From an uncultured Propionibacteriaceae bacterium (GTDB taxonomy: Bacteria > Actinomycetota > Actinomycetes > Propionibacteriales > Propionibacteriaceae), in assembly GCA_936924635.1 (NCBI GenBank), contig CAKZHP010000106.1:1-19966 (forward strand): a stretch of 19,966 bases of DNA. Direction: 5' to 3'. The notes below the pieces were generated by a model, which was given only the letters and a program-made list of their open reading frames with translations, searched no databases and had not been told where the DNA came from. Shown here piece by piece: positions 7,236 to 13,207 of this stretch; positions within the stretch are counted from its first letter, which is position 1, and each line of letters begins with the position of its first letter. Made by a program: the position numbers and the translations under genes.

Positions 7236-7532
7236 GTGCAGGCGTCTACGGCCAGGGTAGTCGATCTGGCCGCGGTGGCCGAGTCCGACCGCTGGTGGCA
7301 CTCGTGCGGCTGGCGAGGGATCGCCTGGTGGGCGGAGACCGGCCTCCCGTTCGAGGTGGCGGACGTCGCCGAGCTGGGCGTGCCCGAGCCCGACCGCCCG
7401 GAGCGCTGGGGAGCCCTGTTCGCGGGCGCGCAGACCGCGCGGCTGATTGAGCCTGCCGGCCTCACCCTGTCCCGACGTACGGGCCGCCCTACGCGTCTCT
7501 GGCGAGGCATCCCGGACGGGGTCAAGCGGTGA
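7236..7532 (+). CDS. Small winged-helix-like protein, first gene of the replication operon
   Basis: 98-aa protein. The C-terminal half (about residues 40-95: ADVAELGVPEPDRPERWGAL, then FAGAQTARLI...SRRTGRPTRLWRG) resembles a compact winged-helix-type domain that recurs in actinobacterial phage and plasmid replication modules next to RepA/primase genes. That recognition is from memory. The GTG at 7236 was chosen because GGAAG lies 5 nt upstream and a terminator hairpin (7196-7224) would be inside the coding sequence if the earlier GTG at 7182 were used. Its stop overlaps the next start (GTGA). A replication or initiator-accessory role is inferred from position before the RecA-like ATPase. Confidence 0.7.
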   Translation: MQASTARVVDLAAVAESDRWWHSCGWRGIAWWAETGLPFEVADVAELGVPEPDRPERWGALFAGAQTARLIEPAGLTLSRRTGRPTRLWRGIPDGVKR

Positions 7533-7825
7533 CCGCCTCGACGATGGGCACCGAGGCCGCCCGGATCCTCGCGCGCGTCGACAGCGCCGAGCAGCTGCGC
7601 ACCCGCGTCGTGCGGGAGGCTCTGCGCGACGCCACCGCGCACACCTGGACGCGACGTGCTCAGGCACTGGAGTGGGCGCGACCGCGGCCGAGCGACTTCC
7701 CCGGCCGTGCGACCCCCGACGAGCTCGCGGCCCGAGATGCCCGGCTCGCCGAGCAGGCCGCCGCCTGCCGTCACCGAGCCGAGCTGCTGGTGCTCGGCCT
7801 GCTCGACGACGGGGAGGCCGAATGA
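7529..7825 (+). CDS. Small helical protein of unknown function
   Basis: 98-aa, Ala/Arg/Glu-rich protein predicted to be nearly all helical, with heptad-like spacing in residues about 8-45 and 63-95. No motif is recognised and there are no Cys pairs or TM segments apart from one Cys near residue 80. It starts with a GTG that overlaps the previous stop and ends in an ATGA overlap with the ATPase gene, so it is translated with both. A structural or partner role for the ATPase is possible but unproven. Confidence 0.65.
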   Translation: MTASTMGTEAARILARVDSAEQLRTRVVREALRDATAHTWTRRAQALEWARPRPSDFPGRATPDELAARDARLAEQAAACRHRAELLVLGLLDDGEAE

Positions 7826-9123
7826 GTGCCCTCGACGACGAGCTTGCCGCAGTCATCAATGAGCCGACCGCGACCGAGCAGCTGCACGACGAGCTCGTGC
7901 ATCACGAACTCCGCCGTCTGCGAGCCCGGGACGCGGCCCAGGCGCTCTACGCGGCCGAGCGAGCGGGCCGCGCCGAGCCATTCGACCTCGACACGCTTGC
8001 GGGCGTCCTGGCCCGTCCCGCGCCCCCTCCTGGCCGCGTGCTGGGCCTGATCCCCTGGGAGGCATCCACGCTCGTGGTGGCGCAGCGCAAGACGGGCAAG
8101 ACCACCCTCCTGCTCAACCTCGCGCGCTGCCTGCTGTCCGGCGATCCGTTCCTCGGTCGCTTCGAGGTGCGAAAGGTCCGGGGCCGGGTCGCGCTGCTCA
8201 ACTACGAGGTGTCCGGCCACACCCTGGCGCAGTGGGCGCACGAGGCGGGCCTCCCGCACGAGCGCCTCGTGCTCGCCAACCTGCGGGGCCGCCGCAACCC
8301 CCTCGGCAGTCCTGACGACCGGACAGCCCTCGCCGAGCAGCTGCGCGCCCTCGACGTGGAGACCCTGCTCGTGGACCCGTTCGGCCGCGCCTACACCGGA
8401 GCGAACCAGAACGACGCCGGCGAGGTCGGGGCCTGGCTCGTCGAACTCGACCGGTTCGCCCGGTCCGAGGTCGGTGCCCGAGACCTGGTGCTCGCGGTGC
8501 ACGCCGGCTGGAACGGGGAGCGTACGCGGGGCACCTCCGCCCTGGAGGACTGGGCCGACAGCATCGTGACCCTCACCCGCGACGAGGACAGCGGCGCCCG
8601 GTTCCTGCGGGCCCTCGGTCGCGACGTCGAGCTGGACGAGGATCGGCTCGACTTCGACGAGGCGACGCGCACCCTCAGCCTGTCCGGTGCTGGCGGGCGG
8701 AAGACGATCGCTCAGGACCGGCGTCACGATGACCTCGCCGACGCCATCGTCGGCCTGGTCGAGGCCACCCCTGGGCTGAACACCAGCCAGCTGCAGGAGG
8801 CCCTACGGGCGAACGGTCACGGGGTGCAGCGAGGCGATACCGGCAGGGTGGCACGGGCCCTGGTCGAGGCTGGCAGGCTCGCCACGGTCTCGGGCCCGAG
8901 GGGTGCAAACCTCTACTTCCCGCCCGACCTATCCCGACCTATCCCGACCTGTCCCGAAAACACGTCGCCACCTATCCCGACCCGTCCTTATAGGGACGGG
9001 ATGGGTGGAGGACACCTCGACACCGCACCTATCCCGACCTGCAGCGTCTGCTCTCAGGCCCTCGATCCCGTGCATGTCGAGGCCGGAACTCACCCTGGCT
9101 GTGACGCCATGGGGGCCGCATGA
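7822..9123 (+). CDS. RecA/RepA-like P-loop ATPase (AAA_25 type), probable replication helicase
   Basis: 433-aa protein with an N-terminal helical segment (1-60), a RecA-fold ATPase (about 70-285), a predicted winged helix (about 300-365) and a Pro/Thr/Cys tail (366-433). Walker A is AQRKTGKT (87-94; Ala in place of the first Gly), Walker B is TLLVDP (181-186), a sensor-like LAVHAG has His227, and RGTSALEDWAD (236-246) follows. This order is that of RepA-type hexameric helicases and related AAA_25 proteins of phages, plasmids and satellites. The tail is encoded by the 10-bp repeats described separately and ends with CSVC...C, possibly a zinc site. The ATG overlaps the previous stop (ATGA). Origin melting or unwinding for the element is inferred. 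Confidence 0.85.
   Translation: MSALDDELAAVINEPTATEQLHDELVHHELRRLRARDAAQALYAAERAGRAEPFDLDTLAGVLARPAPPPGRVLGLIPWEASTLVVAQRKTGKTTLLLNLARCLLSGDPFLGRFEVRKVRGRVALLNYEVSGHTLAQWAHEAGLPHERLVLANLRGRRNPLGSPDDRTALAEQLRALDVETLLVDPFGRAYTGANQNDAGEVGAWLVELDRFARSEVGARDLVLAVHAGWNGERTRGTSALEDWADSIVTLTRDEDSGARFLRALGRDVELDEDRLDFDEATRTLSLSGAGGRKTIAQDRRHDDLADAIVGLVEATPGLNTSQLQEALRANGHGVQRGDTGRVARALVEAGRLATVSGPRGANLYFPPDLSRPIPTCPENTSPPIPTRPYRDGMGGGHLDTAPIPTCSVCSQALDPVHVEAGTHPGCDAMGAA
8928..9037 (+). repeat. Five direct copies of a 10-bp repeat (CCTATCCCGA), iteron-like
   Basis: Copies start at 8928, 8938, 8948 (one mismatch, G for A), 8971 and 9028; the first three are strictly tandem at 10-bp, one-helical-turn spacing. 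Between copies four and five lies an inverted repeat CCCGTCC/GGACGGG (8981-8987 and 8994-9000) around a TTATAG centre. The unit is not a multiple of three, so tandem copies are read in different frames. Conservation is therefore of the DNA, not the peptide, as expected for initiator-binding iterons. Confidence 0.6.
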
Positions 9124-9431
9124 GCAGCACGGAACCCCGGCGGTGGCGCCGGGGGCCAGCGTCCGAGCGGCTCACCGTCGCCCTGGTCCGGCTGGCCAGC
9201 GACGACGGTTACCGCCCACCCTGCGGCGAGTTCGGCAAGTCGCTGCTGTTCACCAGCGACGACAGCGAGGACAGGCGCCAGGCCGCCCCGCTCTGCGCTA
9301 CCTGCCGCGTCCGCACGGAATGTCACGACGCGGCCGAGGAAGGCCAGGAGACGTTCGGCGTCTGGGCCGGCCTCGACCGCAGCGACCTACCCACCACGAC
9401 CCGAAGCGCCACTACCAAGGAGACCCCGTGA
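9120..9431 (+). CDS. WhiB-family iron-sulfur regulator
   Basis: 103-aa Wbl protein. The four cluster ligands are Cys35-x23-Cys59-x2-Cys62-x5-Cys68 (CATCRVRTEC), followed by the family turn GVWAGLDR (80-87; Ala replaces the usual Gly of GVWGG). The C-terminal tail is short and hydroxyl-rich (STTRS, TTTR) and lacks a strong basic AT-hook-like end. Wbl proteins bind a 4Fe-4S cluster and the primary sigma factor. Phage-encoded members such as WhiB of mycobacteriophage TM4 interfere with host WhiB function. ATGA overlap upstream and GTGA overlap downstream place it in the replication operon. It may sense redox/NO or retune host or helper transcription. Confidence 0.9.
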   Translation: MSSTEPRRWRRGPASERLTVALVRLASDDGYRPPCGEFGKSLLFTSDDSEDRRQAAPLCATCRVRTECHDAAEEGQETFGVWAGLDRSDLPTTTRSATTKETP

Positions 9432-9718
9432 CCATCAGAGAGACCATCCACGTCGAGGAGTGCCCCGCCCTGCGCGGTGGCCCCTGCCGCTGCGACGAGC
9501 TCGACCCCGTCGAGCCGCTGCCGACCTTCACCTTCGAGCACGAGCCCGGATGCGCCGGCCACGTCGAGCCGGGGTTCCTGATCGGGCCGGTGCTCACGTG
9601 CCAGACCTGCGACTTGGTCGTCGGCATCGAGGAGTCACGCGCTGCCGTTCCCGAGCCACCGACCAACCGCGGGGAGAGGCCGAGCCTGCGCCTGGTGCCC
9701 AGGGGAGACGAGCGATGA
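9428..9718 (+). CDS. Cys-rich small protein, possible zinc-binding
   Basis: 96-aa protein of unknown family. Six Cys and two His are arranged as Cys12...Cys20-x-Cys22, His38, Cys42-x2-His45 and Cys58-x2-Cys61 (TCQTC), suggesting one or two zinc knuckles. The C-terminal third is basic and disordered. It starts with a GTG overlapping the whiB stop and ends in ATGA with the next gene. A nucleic-acid-binding or regulatory role is plausible from the composition only. Confidence 0.65.
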   Translation: MTIRETIHVEECPALRGGPCRCDELDPVEPLPTFTFEHEPGCAGHVEPGFLIGPVLTCQTCDLVVGIEESRAAVPEPPTNRGERPSLRLVPRGDER

Positions 9719-10008
9719 ACACGTCCTGGGCAGACACCTCAGATGCCGCCGCGCTCATGCTCGCCAGCTGCGACGACATGGCTGCGGTCGAGGTCGTGCT
9801 CACCAGCCTTCTGCAACCCGGTCGGACCACCGAGCTCGCGCGCCTGCTGACCTGCGCACTGATCCTCGGCGGCCAGCTGGCCACCCGGGAGGCGTTGGCT
9901 GACGTCGAGCGGACGGAGCGGCCCAGCGTGATCGAGTACCTCGCCGCTGTGGCGGGCGAGGCTCATCGTCAACCTGCTCTGCCACGGCCGGGGGAAGGGG
10001 CGTCGTAG
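9715..10008 (+). CDS. Small protein of unknown function, last gene of the replication operon
   Basis: 97-aa protein, mostly helical (residues about 10-85) with a Pro-rich tail. No recognised motif; hydrophobic repeats at about 35-60 (TTELARLLTCALILGG) look like an amphipathic helix bundle rather than a TM segment. The ATG overlaps the previous stop. A hairpin followed by TTT about 30 nt downstream closes the operon. Confidence 0.6.
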   Translation: MNTSWADTSDAAALMLASCDDMAAVEVVLTSLLQPGRTTELARLLTCALILGGQLATREALADVERTERPSVIEYLAAVAGEAHRQPALPRPGEGAS

Positions 10009-10419
10009 CCACCAGGAGCCATCGGGGGGCCGAGCACTCGGGGGCGAGTGTTTCCCCACCCAAGTGACCCCCACCCATCGCGCACGCGCGTGCGCGAGGC
10101 GTGTCGCCTAGGTTGCCAACGCATCACGCCGTATCCTGAAAGGGACCGAGTGCATCGGTGCCAGCCAAGTCGCCGGCCGGGACGAGGAGCCGCAAGGCCA
10201 AGTCACCCGCCAGGCGATCGAGGAGCGAAGCGCCGACCGTGCCAGGGCCAGCGGTAGCCAGTCCGTCCGTCCGAGCCGCCGAGAGTCCCGCAATCAGGGC
10301 CGTTGAGGCCAGGTGATGCCGTGCGCTGTTGGCGCGAAGGTCGCCCCGCTTCCTGCCTCTGCGGACACCAGACCAATCTCTCTGCACCGCGCCTCCGCGC
10401 GCGGAAGAACGGATGACCC
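10009..10419 (+). other. Non-coding region between the replication operon and the capsid gene
   Basis: About 410 bp without a convincing gene. It holds the hairpin terminator (10035-10053), a perfect 20-bp palindrome (10078-10097, TCGCGCACGC and its complement), a possible -10 TATCCT (10132-10137) without a good -35, a GCCAAGTC direct repeat (about 10161-10168 and 10197-10204) and GTGCCAG repeats (about 10158 and 10239). If transcription starts near 10145 the capsid mRNA has a leader of roughly 275 nt. A packaging or origin signal could also be here. Confidence 0.5.
10035..10053 (+). terminator. Hairpin terminator of the replication operon
   Basis: CACTCG (10035-10040), a GGGG loop and CGAGTG (10045-10050) followed by TTT. 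It lies 26 nt after the last operon stop (10008), the expected place for an intrinsic terminator. Confidence 0.5.
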
Positions 10420-11565
10420 ATGAATCTCAAGAGCCAGCGGGCCGCCGCGATCAAGGCGGCCCAGGACATCATCAGCAAGGCGCAGGCCGAGGGCCGCGAC
10501 CTCACCCACGGCGAGCGGACGACCGTCAGCGCCAAGCAGGCGGAGGTGACAGACCTCACCGGCAAGATCGATCGCGCCGAGAAGGATGGCGAGCTCATCA
10601 ACGCCATGAACGGACTCGGCGGCGCGTCGTCCTACGACGGCGACCTCAAGGCCGGAAGCGGCATCCTGCAGCTGTCGGGCGCGGCCACGGCGAAGAAGGC
10701 GCTCACCACCGCCGATGGCGCACCCGTACGCAACGTGAAGGCCCTGCTCACGGCGCCGGCCTCGGTCGTCGCTGAGGAGCTGCTGCCCGAGGTCGTGATG
10801 AAGGAGCGGGCGCCCGTCTCGGTGCTCGATGTCATCCCCGCGACCATCGTGAGCCGCGACTACTCCTACCTGCGGCAGCTCACGGCAGCGAACAACGCCA
10901 AGCCGGTCGCCGTCGGCGAGCAGAAGCCGACCTCGGTCTACACCCTCGACCGGGTGCCGGGACACCTCCGGGTCATCGCCCACCTCTCCGAGGCCGTGGA
11001 TGAGTACTGGCTCAAGGACAACCTCTCGCTGACGACGTTCCTCGCTGGCGAGATGGACTACGGCCTTCGGCTGGCCGTCGTGAACCAGATCCTCAACGGC
11101 GACGGCGAGGGCGAGAACATGACTGGCCTGGCTGCCACCTCCGGCATCCAGCTGCAGTCCCTCGTCGGCGACGGCATCCAGACCACCCGCACAGCCCTCA
11201 ACAAGGTCGAGCTGCTCGGCCTGGCCGGCATGGCGTTCATCCTTCACCCGAACGACTGGACCGCCATCGAGATGAAGACGAGCACCACCGGCGAGTACCT
11301 GCTCGCCGGTGCCGGCGCCCCGATCGACCGCGCCAAGCGCCAGCTGTGGGGTGTCCCGGTGGCGCTGTCAGCCCAAGTGCCTGCCGGCACCGGCTGGCTG
11401 GTCGCCGAGGGCTCCGTGCGTCTCTTCACCGACGGCCTGGTGCAGCTGGAGTTCGGCCGACCGGGCGAGGACTTCGTGCGCAACCAGGTACGAGCCCGCC
11501 TCGAGACGCGGGCCGATTTCGGCGTGCTCCACCCGGCCGGCGTCGTGAAGATGACGCTCGCCTGA
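10420..11565 (+). CDS. HK97-fold phage major capsid protein
   Basis: 381-aa protein of the HK97 gp5 family, which assembles icosahedral shells. Residues 1-60 form a charged coiled-coil delta-type (scaffold-like) domain, followed by a Gly/Ser-rich linker (about 64-90) where family members are usually cleaved. The shell domain then shows family landmarks: a conserved segment with LSEAVDEY (189-196), NGDGEGENMTGL (226-237), FILHPNDW (273-280), LWGVPV (309-314) and a C-terminal HPAGVVKMTL (371-380). The length is typical for the uncleaved form. The ATG at 10420 has GGAAG 12 nt upstream; an out-of-frame ATG lies at 10413. No protease, portal or terminase gene accompanies it, which is unusual. Confidence 0.93.
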   Translation: MNLKSQRAAAIKAAQDIISKAQAEGRDLTHGERTTVSAKQAEVTDLTGKIDRAEKDGELINAMNGLGGASSYDGDLKAGSGILQLSGAATAKKALTTADGAPVRNVKALLTAPASVVAEELLPEVVMKERAPVSVLDVIPATIVSRDYSYLRQLTAANNAKPVAVGEQKPTSVYTLDRVPGHLRVIAHLSEAVDEYWLKDNLSLTTFLAGEMDYGLRLAVVNQILNGDGEGENMTGLAATSGIQLQSLVGDGIQTTRTALNKVELLGLAGMAFILHPNDWTAIEMKTSTTGEYLLAGAGAPIDRAKRQLWGVPVALSAQVPAGTGWLVAEGSVRLFTDGLVQLEFGRPGEDFVRNQVRARLETRADFGVLHPAGVVKMTLA

Positions 11566-11619
11566 CCCAGACCAGGTGCGGGGCGTCAACGTCACCTCGG
11601 GCTGGCTTGGTCTCTCAGG
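11561..11619 (+). terminator. Possible structured terminator after the capsid gene
   Basis: Nested complementary arms around and after the capsid stop: CCTGA/TCAGG (11561-11565 and 11615-11619), AGACCA/TGGTCT (11569-11574 and 11608-11613) and GGTG/CACC (11575-11578 and 11593-11596). It would make one long hairpin without a U-tract. The strength was not calculated. Confidence 0.4.
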
Positions 11620-11713
11620 CTCCCTTTGCCGCCCGAGGAACGATGGCCGAGCACCACCAAACGCAGGTTGAACATGCCTGCGGCTCGACCAGCGCCCCGC
11701 ACCCCTGATCTGA

Positions 11714-11725
11714 CATGCTGCGCGC
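11714..11725 (+). promoter_or_regulatory. Possible -10 element for a leaderless transcript
   Basis: CATGCT (11714-11719) resembles TAnnnT and ends 6 nt before the ATG at 11726, the same geometry as upstream of int. No Shine-Dalgarno is seen before this start. Confidence 0.35.
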
Positions 11726-12202
11726 ATGGACGACAACACCACCCTCACCCCCGGCAAGCCTGAGTATGCGGTTGCTCAGGACATCCTCTACCACAAGGGC
11801 AATCGCGCCCCGTGGGCTCTTCTCCGGTCTCTCCTTGCCCTCTCACACGGGGCCGCGTCACTGGTCGGCTGCTCCTCGACTGAGATCAACGACGACAAGC
11901 TCCGATGGACCGTTCTCGCAGTCTGCAACGAGAGCTACATCATCCACATCACGGGCACCGGCCCTGACGAGGACACGCACTACAGCACCGATCGGCCGCA
12001 CCCGGTGATCGAAGATCTGGTTGCGTCCGCCTACCGTGGTGACGTCCTGACCCACGTGACCACGGACCCCCATCCCTCGGAGGACAAGCGCAACACCCAA
12101 GAGCTGCGGCCGGGCTACACCGCCCACCTGGCTGGCCTTGGCTCTGTGAGGGTGGACGCCGCGACCGGTGCGGCCTGCTTGGCACTCCTGTCAGGATCAT
12201 GA
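11726..12202 (+). CDS. Orphan 158-aa protein of unknown function (accessory gene)
   Basis: 158-aa soluble protein I cannot assign. It shows an alternating strand-like pattern (LRWTVLAVCNESYIIHITG, about 58-77) between two helices, suggesting a small alpha/beta fold, and an acidic/His-rich later part (TTDPHPSEDKRN). It has no TM segment or Cys pair. It stands alone behind the capsid gene with its own apparent leaderless promoter, and ends at a bidirectional hairpin (12208-12244). Its place next to the attR side, where satellites often carry cargo such as anti-phage or interference genes, makes a defence, anti-helper or morphogenesis role possible. No motif supports any of these specifically. 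Confidence 0.65.
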   Translation: MDDNTTLTPGKPEYAVAQDILYHKGNRAPWALLRSLLALSHGAASLVGCSSTEINDDKLRWTVLAVCNESYIIHITGTGPDEDTHYSTDRPHPVIEDLVASAYRGDVLTHVTTDPHPSEDKRNTQELRPGYTAHLAGLGSVRVDAATGAACLALLSGS

Positions 12203-12205
12203 CGA

Positions 12206-12247
12206 AACCGCGAGGGGTAAGTCACGGTGTGAGCCCCCTCGCGGCTT
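12206..12247. terminator. Bidirectional hairpin terminator between convergent genes
   Basis: CCGCGAGGGG (12208-12217) and CCCCTCGCGG (12235-12244) form a 10-bp stem, flanked by AA on the left and CTTGATT on the right. It lies between the 158-aa gene (+) and the DUF6907-like gene (-), so it can stop transcripts from both sides. Confidence 0.65.
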
Positions 12248-12292
12248 GATTCCGAGTCACCCCATGCCGTGGGGTACGGTCGGCGTACCCCG

Positions 12293-12595
12293 TCAGCGCC
12301 GCTCGGCTTCGTCGGCTGCGGCCGTCAGCGCGGCGCCCAGCGCCCGCGCCTGCTCGGGCGTGACCTGCCGCCCGTCCCAGAACGTCACGAGGGCCTGGTG
12401 CTGCTCGACGCCGGCGAGGGAGACCTCGACGACGGCGGACAGGAAGACGCCGAGCGCCTCCCCGGTGACGGACTGCACCTCGCGATCCGCGCCCTCGTGA
12501 ACGGTCTCGGCGCCGGCGCGCGAGCTGGCCCACTCGTGCTTGACGGCGCACCAGCTCGGGCACGGGATCAGCGGGTTCGCGGCCTCGCTCGTCAT
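12293..12595 (-). CDS. DUF6907-like small Cys/His protein
   Basis: 100-aa protein with the N-terminal pattern CPSWC-x3-H (Cys12, Cys16, His20) and a second His at 33 (VHEG). A beta-rich middle and a C-terminal helix (TPEQARALGAALTAAADEAE) follow. This is the layout of the DUF6907 proteins common in Streptomyces and their mobile elements; the function is unknown and zinc binding is likely. The ATG at 12595 overlaps the upstream stop (ATGA) and is preferred over the GTG at 12604. It is the second gene of a two-gene minus-strand operon transcribed away from attR. Confidence 0.75.
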   Translation of the reverse strand: MTSEAANPLIPCPSWCAVKHEWASSRAGAETVHEGADREVQSVTGEALGVFLSAVVEVSLAGVEQHQALVTFWDGRQVTPEQARALGAALTAAADEAERR

Positions 12596-13101
12596 GCCTG
12601 GCACCCCGCGTCACCCCTGTTACCAATCGGAGCAGGGGTGACGCCCCGTGCGAGGCACACCCCATCGTCGCTCTGGTCGAGCGGGTGCTCGGCGATCCAC
12701 GCCCGGGCCTGGGCGCGCCTGGCCTCGTCTGCCGAGCGGCACGCGCCGCAGAGCCTCATCGGCCCTACGGCCGTTGGCGCGCCCCAGAGGCAGCGCTCAC
12801 AGTCCGCCACAACCTCGCGGCCCTCGATCCGGGCCGAGAGCACTTCGGCGGTCAGGCGGTCGAGCAGGGCCTCGGCGCGAGCGCGTACGCCCCGCCACTG
12901 CGCATCAGTGAGCCCCTCGGGCCGCGTCACCCGCAGCCACCCTGCCCCGGACGTCACAGGGCCGGCCGGGTTCTGGTCGAGGGTCGCTCGGCAGGCGTCG
13001 CAGGCGTACAGGCCGGTGCCCTCGTGCACGGCCGTGGTGCCAGACGCCGTACGGCACGCCTCGCACTCGACGAGCTGAGGCGCTCTGGTGGTCGTGGTCA
13101 T
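12592..13101 (-). CDS. Protein with two zinc-ribbon-like Cys clusters, unknown function
   Basis: 169-aa protein with two four-Cys clusters: Cys13-x2-Cys16 with Cys34-x2-Cys37, and Cys101-x2-Cys104 with Cys118-x2-Cys121. A helical linker (about 63-92, QWRGVRARAEALLDRLTAEV) and a helical tail (about 122-140) surround the second cluster. The ATG at 13101 has a strong AGAGGA site 6-7 nt upstream; the open frame extends upstream into the tRNA region, which is not coding. It is the first gene of the minus-strand pair next to attR. I do not recognise the family; nucleic-acid binding or control of the DUF6907 partner is conceivable. Confidence 0.7.
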   Translation of the reverse strand: MTTTTRAPQLVECEACRTASGTTAVHEGTGLYACDACRATLDQNPAGPVTSGAGWLRVTRPEGLTDAQWRGVRARAEALLDRLTAEVLSARIEGREVVADCERCLWGAPTAVGPMRLCGACRSADEARRAQARAWIAEHPLDQSDDGVCLARGVTPAPIGNRGDAGCQA

Positions 13102-13133
13102 GGTGCTGTCCTCTCGTGGGACAGGGCGACCGA

Positions 13134-13144
13134 TGTTCCGCGTA
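13134..13144 (-). repeat. Candidate integrase arm site, right end
   Basis: TACGCGGAACA on the minus strand, the inverted partner of 5250-5260. A nearby TTGTGCAGAACCG (13147-13159, plus strand) also resembles TTGTGAGAACCG at 5224-5235, in direct orientation. Both ends thus share two short motifs besides the att core. Confidence 0.4.
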
Positions 13145-13159
13145 AGTTGTGCAGAACCG

Positions 13160-13207
13160 GAAAGCCGCCCTGACTGGTGGGTGTTACCCCTAGTCAGAGC
13201 GGCTTTC
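13160..13207 (-). terminator. tRNA-Val terminator supplied by the element (right junction)
   Basis: GAAAGCCG (13160-13167) and CGGCTTTC (13200-13207) with inner CTGACT/AGTCAG arms (13170-13175 and 13192-13197). It lies just after the tRNA-Val 3' end on the minus strand. It is a diverged version of the left-junction hairpin, so the element brings its own terminator for the tRNA it interrupts. Confidence 0.6.

Noticed and set aside
8928..9037. CRISPR-like array
   Set aside because: Units are 10 bp, mostly tandem, without uniform spacers, and no cas gene is present.
8903..9427. Upstream extension of the Cys-rich gene, overlapping the ATPase tail and whiB
   Set aside because: It would overlap whiB completely in another frame; the GTG at 9428 overlaps the whiB stop as in the rest of the operon.
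10329..10775. 148-aa ORF overlapping the capsid gene start
   Set aside because: It runs in a different frame through a clear capsid sequence and has no recognisable content.
10420..11565. Encapsulin nanocompartment instead of a phage capsid protein
   Set aside because: The protein has a long N-terminal coiled-coil delta-type domain and linker, lies inside an integrase-bearing element and has no cargo enzyme beside it.
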